From: Tenericutes bacterium ADurb.Bin239
GTDB lineage: Bacteria; Bacillota_I; Bacilli_A; RFN20; CAG-826
DNA: 33,059 bases
Direction: 5' to 3'
Assembly: GCA_002069815.1 (NCBI GenBank)
Contig: MWCB01000001.1
Coordinates: forward strand, 129,786 to 162,844
The number at the start of each line of letters is the position of its first letter. Positions within the stretch are counted from its first letter, which is position 1. The notes beneath the pieces were generated by a model that ran no database searches, was not told where the DNA came from, and saw only the letters and a list, made by a program, of their open reading frames with translations. Of the stretch, positions 6,439-14,078 are shown in pieces. Both the position numbers and the translations under genes were made by a program.

Positions 6439-8775
6439 ATGAGTAAAAAGAAGCAAACTTATGAATTGCCGCTTATTATTACGCGGAATCAAGTATATTT
6501 TCCTTATAACCAAAGTGATGATTTAGATGCTGGCCGGCCACAGACGGTTGAAGCGATTAAATATGCAAATAGCAGTGACGATAAATTATTAATTGTCGCT
6601 ACCCAAAAGGTTTTTACAATTAATAATCCAACGATGAACGACATTTATAGTTTTGGGGTTTTAGCAAAACTTACAAAAGTTCGAGAGCGACCCCACCATA
6701 TTACCGTTCAACTTGAACCACTCGCCCGCATCTTAATTGATTCGGTTGACGCTAGCGGTAGTTTTGCCATTGCCAAAGCCATCGTTGTCCCCCATTTACC
6801 ACTTGATCCCAATGCCGATGTTACCGCCCTTAAAAATGCTTTATTTAACTTTTTTAATGATAAATTAGAACTGACACGGCGCTTACATATCGATTTAGAT
6901 AACTTGAAGGCCGCTGATATGAACTTAGAAGAACTTATTTACTTCTTGGCGAATAAAACACTTAATAGTACGGAACAGCGAATGTCAATCCTAGAAGAAA
7001 GTAGTCTAGAGCGTAGAATTGATATTTTACTTAAGTTACTGGAAGATGATCACGCTAATGATGCTGTCAGTGCTATCACCCAAATCGTTCGTAATCGCCC
7101 GCAGAGCGGGGAAGGACTTGATGAAGTCGGTAAAGACATCCCTTTTGGCGAAGAAGAGGACGATGAGGACGAAGAATTTGATAGTGGCGATGAAATCTTA
7201 GCGCAACTTAAGAAACGCTATTTCCCCAAAAACTTCGTGGCGCGTATCAAAAAAGAAGTAAAGAAAATGGGTCGTAGTGAAATGAGCGAACGAGCGCGAA
7301 TCATTGAGTATCTCGATTGGGTTATGAAATTACCTTATGACCAAGAGACAATTGACAATCTTGACCTTGAAAATGTAAAGAAAGTGTTAGATAAAGATCA
7401 TTATGGTTTAGAAGAGCCTAAAAAAAGAATCGTTGAATTTATGGCGGTAAAAAGGCTTGCTAAAGAAAATAAAGCGACCGTGTTATGTTTCTATGGTCCG
7501 CCTGGAACTGGTAAAACTAGTCTTGCCGTAAGTATTGCAACGGCGATGGGGCGAAAACTAGTAAAAGCTAGTTTAGGCGGGATTGATGATGAAAGTAAAC
7601 TCCGCGGGTTCTTACGTACTTATGTTGGGGCGCAACCTGGGATCATTATGTCCTCAATGCGCAAAGCGGGAACGATTAATCCGATTTTCGTTCTTGACGA
7701 AGTTGATAAATTAGGGCGCGCTGGTCAACGCGGTGACCCAAGTAGTGCTCTTTTAGAAATCTTAGACCCTGAACAAAATAAAGGATTTATTGATCACTAT
7801 ATTGATGAACCCTATGATTTAAGTAAAGTCGTCTTTATTGCCACCGCTAACTATTTTTGGGATATCCCGCGTCCGCTGCGGGACCGGATGGAAATGATTG
7901 AACTTAAAGGTTACACCGAAGAAGAGAAAGTGCAAATTGCTGTAAAACATTTAATTCCTAATGGTATTGAAAATCACGGCTTAAAAGGCTATAACATTAA
8001 ATTTACCGATGAAGCCTTACGCTTTATCATTGGTGGCTATACGTGGGAAGCGGGGGTCCGGATGCTTGATCAAAAGTTAAGTTCAATCTTCCGTAAGCTA
8101 AGTGTTGAAGTCTTAACCGACGTCGAAAGTAATTTTACAATTACCCCCGATGAAGTTAAAAAACATTTAGGGAAACCACGTAACTTCTTTACCATTAAAG
8201 AACCTGAACCAATTGTGGGGGTCGTCACTGGCATTAGTGTCGCTGGTAATATTGGCGATATTATGAAAGTTGAAGTAACTACCTTTAAAGGCAAAGGAGT
8301 TGTTAATGTTACCGGCAACCTTGAAAAAATGCTCAAAGAAAGCGGAGAAATCGCTGCGAGTCACGTTCGCAGTTATGCTTCGAAATACGGTATTGATGAA
8401 AGTGTGTTCCTTGATACGGACATTAACGTTCATTTTCCCCAAGCAAGTACGAAGGATGGCAATAGCGCCGGAGTAGCGATGACCATTGGTATTATTAGTG
8501 TGTTAACCGATCGCAAAATTAATCCAAACGTAGCGATGACCGGTGAAGTTACCTTAACGGGTCGTGTCCTTGCAATCGGTGGCCTTTATGAGAAAATTCT
8601 CGGTTGTATTCGGGCGGGGATTGATACCGTTTTATTCCCAAGCGAAAATGAAGTTGATCTTGATGAAATTCCGCAAGAAGTAAAGGACAAGATTAAACTT
8701 GTGCCGATTAAGACGATTGAAGAAGCGGTAAGTTTAACGCTTCTCCCTAAAAAGGAAAAAAAGGCGAAAGCCTAA
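6439..8775 (+). CDS. lon: ATP-dependent protease LonA
   Basis: A 778-residue protein, close to the usual LonA length. The N-terminal substrate-binding domain runs to about residue 310 and contains an acidic insertion at about residues 236-251 (GEEEDDEDEEFDSGDE). The AAA+ module has Walker A GPPGTGKT (353-360) and Walker B FVLDE (417-421). The C-terminal protease domain carries the Ser-Lys dyad S676 (DGNSAGVAM) and K719 (GGLYEKILG), 43 residues apart as in E. coli Lon (679/722). The motif around the serine reads DGNSAG where most members have DGPSAG. It degrades misfolded and regulatory proteins in the cytosol. AAAGGAGG precedes ATG 6439. It lies between tig and engB as in Bacilli, but clpX and lonB are absent from the cluster. 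Confidence 0.96.
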   Translation: MSKKKQTYELPLIITRNQVYFPYNQSDDLDAGRPQTVEAIKYANSSDDKLLIVATQKVFTINNPTMNDIYSFGVLAKLTKVRERPHHITVQLEPLARILIDSVDASGSFAIAKAIVVPHLPLDPNADVTALKNALFNFFNDKLELTRRLHIDLDNLKAADMNLEELIYFLANKTLNSTEQRMSILEESSLERRIDILLKLLEDDHANDAVSAITQIVRNRPQSGEGLDEVGKDIPFGEEEDDEDEEFDSGDEILAQLKKRYFPKNFVARIKKEVKKMGRSEMSERARIIEYLDWVMKLPYDQETIDNLDLENVKKVLDKDHYGLEEPKKRIVEFMAVKRLAKENKATVLCFYGPPGTGKTSLAVSIATAMGRKLVKASLGGIDDESKLRGFLRTYVGAQPGIIMSSMRKAGTINPIFVLDEVDKLGRAGQRGDPSSALLEILDPEQNKGFIDHYIDEPYDLSKVVFIATANYFWDIPRPLRDRMEMIELKGYTEEEKVQIAVKHLIPNGIENHGLKGYNIKFTDEALRFIIGGYTWEAGVRMLDQKLSSIFRKLSVEVLTDVESNFTITPDEVKKHLGKPRNFFTIKEPEPIVGVVTGISVAGNIGDIMKVEVTTFKGKGVVNVTGNLEKMLKESGEIAASHVRSYASKYGIDESVFLDTDINVHFPQASTKDGNSAGVAMTIGIISVLTDRKINPNVAMTGEVTLTGRVLAIGGLYEKILGCIRAGIDTVLFPSENEVDLDEIPQEVKDKIKLVPIKTIEEAVSLTLLPKKEKKAKA

Positions 8776-8776
8776 A

Positions 8777-8782
8777 TATAAT
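8777..8782 (+). promoter_or_regulatory. Consensus -10 box seven bases before engB ATG 8790
   Basis: TATAAT follows the lon stop directly and would place transcription start at or next to ATG 8790, with no Shine-Dalgarno in between. There is no recognisable -35; the upstream DNA is the A-rich end of lon. Confidence 0.35.
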
Positions 8783-8789
8783 ACTTTTG

Positions 8790-9383
8790 ATGTTTATGAT
8801 TAACTTTGTGAAAACAACATTTGCGGGTAGTTTTACTACGAAAAATGACGGAGTTATTGAGAAGTTACCGGAAGTTATTTTCATTGGCCGGAGCAATGTC
8901 GGTAAAAGTAGTTTGATTAATGCCCTTATTAATCGTAAGAATCTCGCCTATACCTCGAAAAAGCCAGGCTTTACGAAACTTTTAAACTACTATAACGTTG
9001 ATGATGCTTTTTATCTTGTTGATGCGCCAGGTTACGGGTATGCCTACCGACAAAAGGACTTAAGCGCTAGTTTTGCCCAAATGATGCGTAATTATTTTAC
9101 GGACAATCTAAATTTAAAGATGATTTATCTCTTAATTGATAGTCGGCGCAAACTAAGTGTTGATGATCAGTCATTCTTAGATTTTGTTAAGTATTATGAA
9201 TTACCAGTTACCGTTATCTTTACGAAAGCTGATAAGCTTAACCAAAGTTTAAGAGCCGGAGCGATACGGTTTTATAAGCAAAAATTTATGGGGAAAGTTG
9301 ACGCTATTTTTACTAGTAGTCAAAACCGTGAGAATATTGATAAACTTCAAGCTCATATTCGCGCTGTTATTGAAAAACATTAA
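8790..9383 (+). CDS. engB: Ribosome-biogenesis GTPase EngB (YsxC/YihA)
   Basis: A protein of about 197 residues, normal for EngB. Its GTPase motifs are all present: G1 GRSNVGKS, G2 threonine in the GFTKLLNYY region, G3 DAPGYGY, G4 TKADK and G5 near TSSQ. It acts in late assembly of the 50S subunit. Three starts are possible: TTG 8787, ATG 8790 and ATG 8796. None has a Shine-Dalgarno. I take ATG 8790 because a TATAAT sits 7 bases upstream; ATG 8796 gives the family-like beginning MINFVKTTFAGSF and is nearly as likely. It follows lon as in Bacillus subtilis (lonA-ysxC). No terminator is seen before the valS T-box. Confidence 0.93.
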   Translation: MFMINFVKTTFAGSFTTKNDGVIEKLPEVIFIGRSNVGKSSLINALINRKNLAYTSKKPGFTKLLNYYNVDDAFYLVDAPGYGYAYRQKDLSASFAQMMRNYFTDNLNLKMIYLLIDSRRKLSVDDQSFLDFVKYYELPVTVIFTKADKLNQSLRAGAIRFYKQKFMGKVDAIFTSSQNRENIDKLQAHIRAVIEKH

Positions 9384-9397
9384 CATTCATTCTTTTA

Positions 9398-9427
9398 TTG
9401 CTTTTACTAGTGTAATTTTGGTAAAAT
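9398..9427 (+). promoter_or_regulatory. Promoter of the valS T-box transcript
   Basis: TTGCTT (9398-9403) and TAAAAT (9422-9427) are 18 bases apart, with TG at 9419-9420 giving an extended -10. It lies just upstream of the first T-box stem. Confidence 0.6.
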
Positions 9428-9431
9428 GAAT

Positions 9432-9634
9432 CGACATTATCATTAAAGAAGTAAGATAACCCTAGTTCAAGAGAGTTGGGACGGTGCGAGCCAACACTAG
9501 CGGCCTTACTGGGTCGTAATGATACCTAAAGTGTCCGGATGATGTCCGTTATAACATCCAATGAAGTGCGTATAGATTATATACGAAATAAGGTGGTACC
9601 ACGGAGTAATTCGTCCTTAAAGTGGTACTTTTTT
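9432..9634 (+). ncRNA. T-box riboswitch controlling valS
   Basis: The leader has the T-box core AAGGTGGTACCACGG (9590-9604) with the tRNA-acceptor bulge TGGT. The terminator is GTACCAC (9596-9602) with GTGGTAC (9622-9628) followed by six T (9629-9634). Stem I can be traced: TATCATTA (9438-9445) pairs with TAATGATA (9517-9524), and AGTAAG (9450-9455) with CTTACT (9505-9510). These leave an internal-loop strand GGGTCG containing GTC (9513-9515), a valine codon, as the likely specifier. Uncharged tRNA-Val would stabilise the antiterminator and allow valS transcription. The last base of TGGT fits A73 of tRNA-Val. Confidence 0.92.
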
Positions 9635-9652
9635 ATTTAACGGGAGGTAATT

Positions 9653-12238
9653 ATGAAACTTGATACCCATTATAATCACCATAAAGTGGAGCAAAATCGT
9701 TATCAAAGCTGGAAGGCGCATGGATACTTTCGAAGTGGTGACCTTAATAAACCGAAATTTAGTTTAGTTATTCCTCCGCCGAATGTGACGGGAACACTCC
9801 ATTTAGGTCATGCCTGGGATAATACCTTTCAAGATATTATCGCCCGCTATAAAAAGGCTCAAGGCTATGACGTCTTATATTTACCGGGTATGGACCATGC
9901 GGGCATAGCGACCCAAGCGCGGATTGAAGCACGCTTACGGGAACGCGGCTTATCGCGTTTTGATTTAGGACGTGAAAAGTTTCTTGACGAAGCATGGCAA
10001 TGGAAAGAAGAATACGCCGCGACGATTCGCCACCAATGGGCCAAGCTCGGACTAATGCTTGATTATGACCATGAACGCTTTACTCTCAACGAAGGGCTTA
10101 ACACCGCGGTTAATCACACATTTGTCGAGCTTTATAAGCGTGGTTATCTCTATCAAGGCGAACGGATTATTAACTGGGACCCAGTCTTGCAGACTGCTTT
10201 ATCTAATATTGAAGTTATTCATAAAGATATCGAAGGTTATTTCTATTATTTTAAATATAAACTGGAAGATAGTGACTTTTATTTAAGTGTCGCCACGACC
10301 CGTCCCGAAACAATGTTTGCCGATGTAGCCCTTGTTATTAGTCCTAAAGATAAGCGTTACACTAAATATTTAGGGAGAAAATTTATAAATCCAGTAAATA
10401 ATGAACCGCTTCCCTTAATTGCGGATGAATATGTTGATAAAGACTTTGGTACTGGCGTTATGAAATGTACACCAGCCCACGACCCTAATGATTTTAAAAT
10501 TGGTGAGCGCCATAATTTAGCGCGACCGATTTGTTTAAATAAAGATGCGACCCTTAATGAACGCGGGTTAGAACTAGAAGGTCTTAATCGCTTCGATGCC
10601 CGCGCCAAATTAGTAACGAAGATGCAGAAACTTGGTTTACTAGAAAAAGTCGAGAAAATTGTTCATAACGTCGGCCATAGTGAAAGGAGTGAAGCAATTA
10701 TTGAACCTTATTTATCGCGGCAATGGTTTTTGCGGATGGATCATTTTGCGAACAAGAGCATTGCCGGTCAAAAAGGTGATGATCCCGTTCTTTTCTATCC
10801 CAAACGCTTTAACCAAACGTATTTAAATTGGATGAAAATAGCGGAAGATTGGTGTGTTTCCCGTCAAATCTGGTGGGGGCACCGTATTCCGGCTTATTAT
10901 CATAAAGAAACGGGTGAAGTCGTAGTCAGTGTGACACCACCACCAGATATTCATAACTATACACAAGATGAAGACGTACTCGATACGTGGTTTAGTAGTG
11001 CATTGTGGCCTTTTTCGACCCTTGATTGGCCGAATACGGAAAGCGAACTTTTTAAACGCTATTATCCCACTGATGTAATGGTGACCGGTTATGACATCAT
11101 TTTCTTCTGGGTTTCGCGCATGATTTTCATGGGACTTGAGTTAACGGGTGAAAAACCATTTAAAGACGTTGTAATTCATGGTTTAATTCGCGATGAATTA
11201 GGACGGAAGATGTCAAAATCACTTGGTAACGGCGTTGACCCAATTGAAGTCATTGCAAAGTATGGTGTTGATAGTTTACGTTATTTTCTTGCTGGAGCAA
11301 GTACGCCAGGGCAAGATGCGCGTTATAGTGAAACGCGCCTGCAAAGCAGTGTTAACTTTTTAAATAAGATCTGGAACGCAGCGCGCTTCGTACTTTTAAA
11401 TTTGCCCCAAGACTTTAAACCTGGAAAGATTAATCATAAGGCACTCCACCCCGTTGACGCTTTTATCTTGCATCGCTATTACGAGACAGTGCGGAAAGTC
11501 ACTAGTTTAATGGATAAATATGAATTAGGGATGGCGTCAACTTACCTTTATGCTTTTGTTTATGATGATTACTGTTCAAATTATATTGAAATGGTTAAAG
11601 TCATCTTAAATAACGAAGGTGATCACACAAATACGTATAACGTCATGTATCATACGTTACATGGTATTTTAATGATGATATACCCATATTCTCCATTTAT
11701 TAGTGAAGAAATATATTTAGCTTTGCCCGATCACTTAGCATCGATTATGTTAGCGGCTTATCCCAAAGTAAGTAGGCATCGCTTTAGTGTTGCCGATGAG
11801 GAAGTAAGTACCATTATTAACTTAATTAAAGAAATTCGGAACTTTAAAAACACCAACAACTTAGCGCCAAATACTAAAATGAATTTATATGTCGCTAATG
11901 TCGACTTTGATTTAAACCCATATCGCGATATTATAGCGCGCCTTGGCTTTATTAATGAATTTAAGATGGGGCGCATTCCCGTGGAAGTTACGACCGTTTC
12001 TTTACCAAAGGGTACATTTGGCTTCGAACTAGATGTGGACCGTGATGTTTTAATCGCTCAACTTGAAAAAGAAATCGAAACATTAACCAAAGAAGTGGAA
12101 CGAAGCACTAAGCTTTTAAGTAACCCTAGTTTCAAACTAAAAGCGCCAGCGAGCAAAGTAGCGGAAGAAGAAGAAAAAGCGCGCCACTACGCCGAAAGTC
12201 TCGCTCTAGCGATCGATAAGTTAAATAAATTGCGATAA
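9653..12238 (+). CDS. valS: Valyl-tRNA synthetase
   Basis: An 861-residue class I synthetase. The HIGH motif is HLGH (50-53) within PPPNVTGTLHLGHAWDN, and the KMSKS motif is at 519-523. A CP1 editing domain (ATTRPETMFADVAL region) that hydrolyses mischarged Thr-tRNA-Val lies between them. The helical anticodon-binding domain follows, and the last 70 residues form the ValRS-specific coiled coil (LEKEIETLTKEVERSTKLL onward). Start ATG 9653 follows GGGAGG (9642-9647). Transcription is governed by the T-box in front. In Bacillus, folC and comC follow valS; here a small double-glycine peptide gene and radC follow. Confidence 0.97.
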   Translation: MKLDTHYNHHKVEQNRYQSWKAHGYFRSGDLNKPKFSLVIPPPNVTGTLHLGHAWDNTFQDIIARYKKAQGYDVLYLPGMDHAGIATQARIEARLRERGLSRFDLGREKFLDEAWQWKEEYAATIRHQWAKLGLMLDYDHERFTLNEGLNTAVNHTFVELYKRGYLYQGERIINWDPVLQTALSNIEVIHKDIEGYFYYFKYKLEDSDFYLSVATTRPETMFADVALVISPKDKRYTKYLGRKFINPVNNEPLPLIADEYVDKDFGTGVMKCTPAHDPNDFKIGERHNLARPICLNKDATLNERGLELEGLNRFDARAKLVTKMQKLGLLEKVEKIVHNVGHSERSEAIIEPYLSRQWFLRMDHFANKSIAGQKGDDPVLFYPKRFNQTYLNWMKIAEDWCVSRQIWWGHRIPAYYHKETGEVVVSVTPPPDIHNYTQDEDVLDTWFSSALWPFSTLDWPNTESELFKRYYPTDVMVTGYDIIFFWVSRMIFMGLELTGEKPFKDVVIHGLIRDELGRKMSKSLGNGVDPIEVIAKYGVDSLRYFLAGASTPGQDARYSETRLQSSVNFLNKIWNAARFVLLNLPQDFKPGKINHKALHPVDAFILHRYYETVRKVTSLMDKYELGMASTYLYAFVYDDYCSNYIEMVKVILNNEGDHTNTYNVMYHTLHGILMMIYPYSPFISEEIYLALPDHLASIMLAAYPKVSRHRFSVADEEVSTIINLIKEIRNFKNTNNLAPNTKMNLYVANVDFDLNPYRDIIARLGFINEFKMGRIPVEVTTVSLPKGTFGFELDVDRDVLIAQLEKEIETLTKEVERSTKLLSNPSFKLKAPASKVAEEEEKARHYAESLALAIDKLNKLR

Positions 12239-12277
12239 AGTTTCCATTTGCCTTTTACTTTATAGTAGGAGGAAATT

Positions 12278-12457
12278 ATGATGACACTATTAACTAATGC
12301 CGAAATGGCTAATATTAAAGGGGGCGAAGCCATTACTTTAGCGGCAGTTATGACTATTTTAGTCATTGCGATCATTACGGTCGTGGTTTATAAACTATTT
12401 ACCTCACATGCGGGATCAACGACTATTCCAGGAGGCTTTAAGTTTGAATGGAAATAA
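12278..12457 (+). CDS. Small peptide with a double-glycine (bacteriocin-type) leader
   Basis: A 59-residue product starting at ATG 12278 after a strong AGGAGG (12267-12272). Residues 5-16, LTNAEMANIKGG, match the class II bacteriocin leader rule at every key place: L-12, T-11, E-8, hydrophobic -7, I-4, G-2 and G-1. Cleavage after GG would free a 43-residue core with one hydrophobic span (AITLAAVMTILVIAIITVVV) and the polar C-terminus TIPGGFKFEWK. The last 14 bases overlap radC, and the PGG codons supply the radC ribosome site. No C39 peptidase/ABC exporter or immunity gene is in the window. A prepilin-like reading is less likely, because the leader has only one basic residue and Glu is not at +5. 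The function is unknown. Confidence 0.72.
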   Translation: MMTLLTNAEMANIKGGEAITLAAVMTILVIAIITVVVYKLFTSHAGSTTIPGGFKFEWK

Positions 12458-13130
12458 AACGATTAAAAACCTACCGCATTTAAAAAGGCCACGGGAGAAA
12501 GCGCTCTATTACGGAATTGGCAGTTTAAGTGATGTCGAACTTCTGGCACTTTTAATTGGCAAAGGAACTAGCAAAGATAACGCCATATCGTTAGCTAGAA
12601 AGTTGCTTCATAAACATATATCCTTACATAACTTATATCGTATCAATGATCCAAAACTATTATTCATGCCGGGCATTGGGGAGGTAAAGGCGCTGAAGAT
12701 ACTCGCCGCTTTTGAATTAAACAAACGATTGTTATTTCTTGAAGGAACGCACGACCGACCGATATATAATGAAATGGAAATAGTGCGAACTTTTCAAAAT
12801 CGAATTGGTCGTTTACATAAAGAAACACTCTACTTACTCGCGCTCACTAAGCGTAACTATATTATTAGTGAAAAGCAACTATATTTAGGGACAGAAGCAG
12901 GCTTTAATCTTGATCCAAAAGAAGTAGTGAGAGAGTTATTGATTGCCAACGCTGACCGCTATATCTTGATTCATAATCACCCTAGCGGACACGTTGAACC
13001 AAGTGGTGATGATTTAACAACAACGATTGAATTAGCAAAAATAAGTGCCCAGTTTGGAGTGACACTCTATGATCATCTCATTATTGGCGCAAACGCCTAT
13101 TTTTCCCTCAGAAAACTCGGAAAGTTATAA
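12444..13130 (+). CDS. radC: RadC/YsxA-family JAB (MPN) domain protein
   Basis: A 228-residue protein. An N-terminal helix-hairpin-helix motif (MPGIGEVKA, 75-83) precedes the JAMM metalloprotease-like motif HNHPSG (177-182) with downstream aspartates at 189-190, as expected for a zinc site. The family was once thought to act in DNA repair; its real activity is unsettled. I set the start at TTG 12444, where GGAGG (12431-12435) lies 8 bases upstream and the protein begins MNGNKTIKNLPHLKRPREKAL, as RadC does. The longer frame upstream (TTG 12366) simply reads through the preceding small gene out of frame. The 14-base overlap with that gene predicts translational coupling. Confidence 0.92.
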   Translation: MNGNKTIKNLPHLKRPREKALYYGIGSLSDVELLALLIGKGTSKDNAISLARKLLHKHISLHNLYRINDPKLLFMPGIGEVKALKILAAFELNKRLLFLEGTHDRPIYNEMEIVRTFQNRIGRLHKETLYLLALTKRNYIISEKQLYLGTEAGFNLDPKEVVRELLIANADRYILIHNHPSGHVEPSGDDLTTTIELAKISAQFGVTLYDHLIIGANAYFSLRKLGKL

Positions 13131-13131
13131 T

Positions 13132-13171
13132 TTAGTATTTTATTAGTAGATTATTTAGTAATAAATTAGTA
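13132..13171 (+). repeat. Four phased TTAGTA direct repeats
   Basis: TTAGTA occurs at 13132, 13143, 13155 and 13166, that is at spacings of 11, 12 and 11 bases, directly after the radC stop. Spacing near one helical turn would place all copies on one face of the DNA, as in a binding array. The region is very AT-rich, so chance cannot be excluded. Confidence 0.4.
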
Positions 13172-13183
13172 ATTATGCTTTTC

Positions 13184-13245
13184 TTAATATTGGCCAATCA
13201 AAATTTAGATCACTCTTATTATACGCGAGTGACTTCCAATATTAA
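13184..13245. repeat. Long two-stem inverted repeat in the radC-rplU gap
   Basis: TTAATATTGG (13184-13193) is perfectly complementary to CCAATATTAA (13236-13245). Nested inside, TCACTC (13210-13215) pairs with GAGTGA (13227-13232). No T tract follows on either strand, so it is not an obvious terminator. It could be a structured RNA element, an operator or the remnant of a small mobile element. Confidence 0.55.
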
Positions 13246-13298
13246 ACGAGTTTAATAAACAATAAAATAGTAAAATGCATAATTTTTTAATTTAACTC

Positions 13299-13327
13299 TT
13301 GCGTAAACCTTTGGTTTATGATAATTT
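13299..13327 (+). promoter_or_regulatory. Promoter of the rplU-prp-rpmA operon with a palindrome in its spacer
   Basis: TTGCGT (13299-13304) and TAATTT (13322-13327) are 17 bases apart, with TG at 13319-13320 giving an extended -10. The spacer holds TAAACC-TTT-GGTTTA (13304-13318), a perfect inverted repeat that could bind a repressor. Confidence 0.55.
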
Positions 13328-13333
13328 ACATAT

Positions 13334-13440
13334 GTTATCGCCTCACAAGCTTTAACCGCCTAGAAATGGTTAGCCCCAAAAGAAGGGATATCCTTCTACC
13401 ATAATAGCGAGTCCAAGTGGGAATATTAGAAGGAGGTTAG
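13334..13440 (+). ncRNA. Structured leader of the L21 operon
   Basis: About 110 bases separate the predicted transcript start from rplU. AGAAGG (13381-13386) pairs with CCTTCT (13392-13397) around GATAT. The same CCTTCT strand, extended to TCCTTCT (13391-13397), is also perfectly complementary to AGAAGGA (13428-13434), part of the rplU Shine-Dalgarno. The two pairings are mutually exclusive and could open or close translation. Firmicutes have a described L21 leader RNA at this position; I cannot confirm that this sequence matches that model. Confidence 0.6.
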
Positions 13441-13443
13441 CAC

Positions 13444-13752
13444 ATGTACGCAATTATTGAAACAGGTGGCAAACAAATTAAGGTTGCCGCTGGTGATGTA
13501 ATTTATGTCGAGAAACTTGACGTAACCGAAGGTGATGAATATGTCTTTGACAAAGTCTTACTTGTCGGTGGTAAAAAAGCCAAAGTTGGAACCCCTTATG
13601 TTAAGGGCGCTACCGTCAGTGCAAAAGTAGTAAAACAAGGCTTGAATCGCAAAATTAAAGTTTTTACCTACAAGTCAAAAACAAATCAAAAACGGATGCT
13701 TGGACACCGTCAACCGTATACTTGCCTTGAAATTGTGGAAATTAAAGGTTAA
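13444..13752 (+). CDS. rplU: 50S ribosomal protein L21
   Basis: A 102-residue protein, the typical length. It begins [18 protein letters not shown], the universal L21 start, and contains [20 protein letters not shown] and the basic [10 protein letters not shown] segment that contacts 23S rRNA. AGAAGGAGG lies before ATG 13444. It opens the conserved rplU-prp-rpmA operon, with 2 bases to the next gene. Confidence 0.98.
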   Translation: MYAIIETGGKQIKVAAGDVIYVEKLDVTEGDEYVFDKVLLVGGKKAKVGTPYVKGATVSAKVVKQGLNRKIKVFTYKSKTNQKRMLGHRQPYTCLEIVEIKG

Positions 13753-13754
13753 GT

Positions 13755-14078
13755 ATGATTAAGGTCGTTATTACCAAAATTGATGATGAAATCCTAAAAG
13801 TGCTCATAAAGGGCCACGCTCACAGTGGGGAACCAGGCCACGACTTAGTGTGCGCTGGTGTTAGTGCCGTAACTATCGGCGCCCTTAATAGTTTGCGCGA
13901 AGTGAATAGTGCATTCAAAGTCACTGTTGAAGAAGGACTCGTGGAAATTATGCCATTATATAGGCCTTCTTATGAGAATAAAATCGTCTTACAAGTACTA
14001 GTAACGAGTTTAAAAACAATTGCAGAGTCATACGGAAAGTATGTCACAATCCACGAAGAAAGGAGACAGCAATCATGA
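13755..14078 (+). CDS. prp: Ribosomal-processing cysteine protease Prp (YsxB)
   Basis: A 107-residue protein. The catalytic pair lies in [19 protein letters not shown]: an early histidine (residue 21 or 23) and the cysteine (residue 34). Prp removes the short N-terminal extension of L27, which in Firmicutes is needed for functional ribosomes; the neighbouring L27 carries exactly such an extension. The gene starts 2 bases after rplU and ends in ATGA overlapping the rpmA start, so translation of enzyme and substrate is coupled. Its TGA stop is one of only two in the window. Confidence 0.95.
   Translation: MIKVVITKIDDEILKVLIKGHAHSGEPGHDLVCAGVSAVTIGALNSLREVNSAFKVTVEEGLVEIMPLYRPSYENKIVLQVLVTSLKTIAESYGKYVTIHEERRQQS

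Noticed and set aside
12366..12443. TTG 12366 as the radC start
   Set aside because: It overlaps the small peptide gene out of frame and gives a non-conserved N-terminus. TTG 12444 has GGAGG at the right distance and starts the protein as RadC does.
12278..12457. Reading the small peptide as a type IV prepilin
   Set aside because: The leader is not clearly basic (one Lys), the residue at +5 after the glycine is not Glu, and the -12 to -1 pattern fits the double-glycine class much better.
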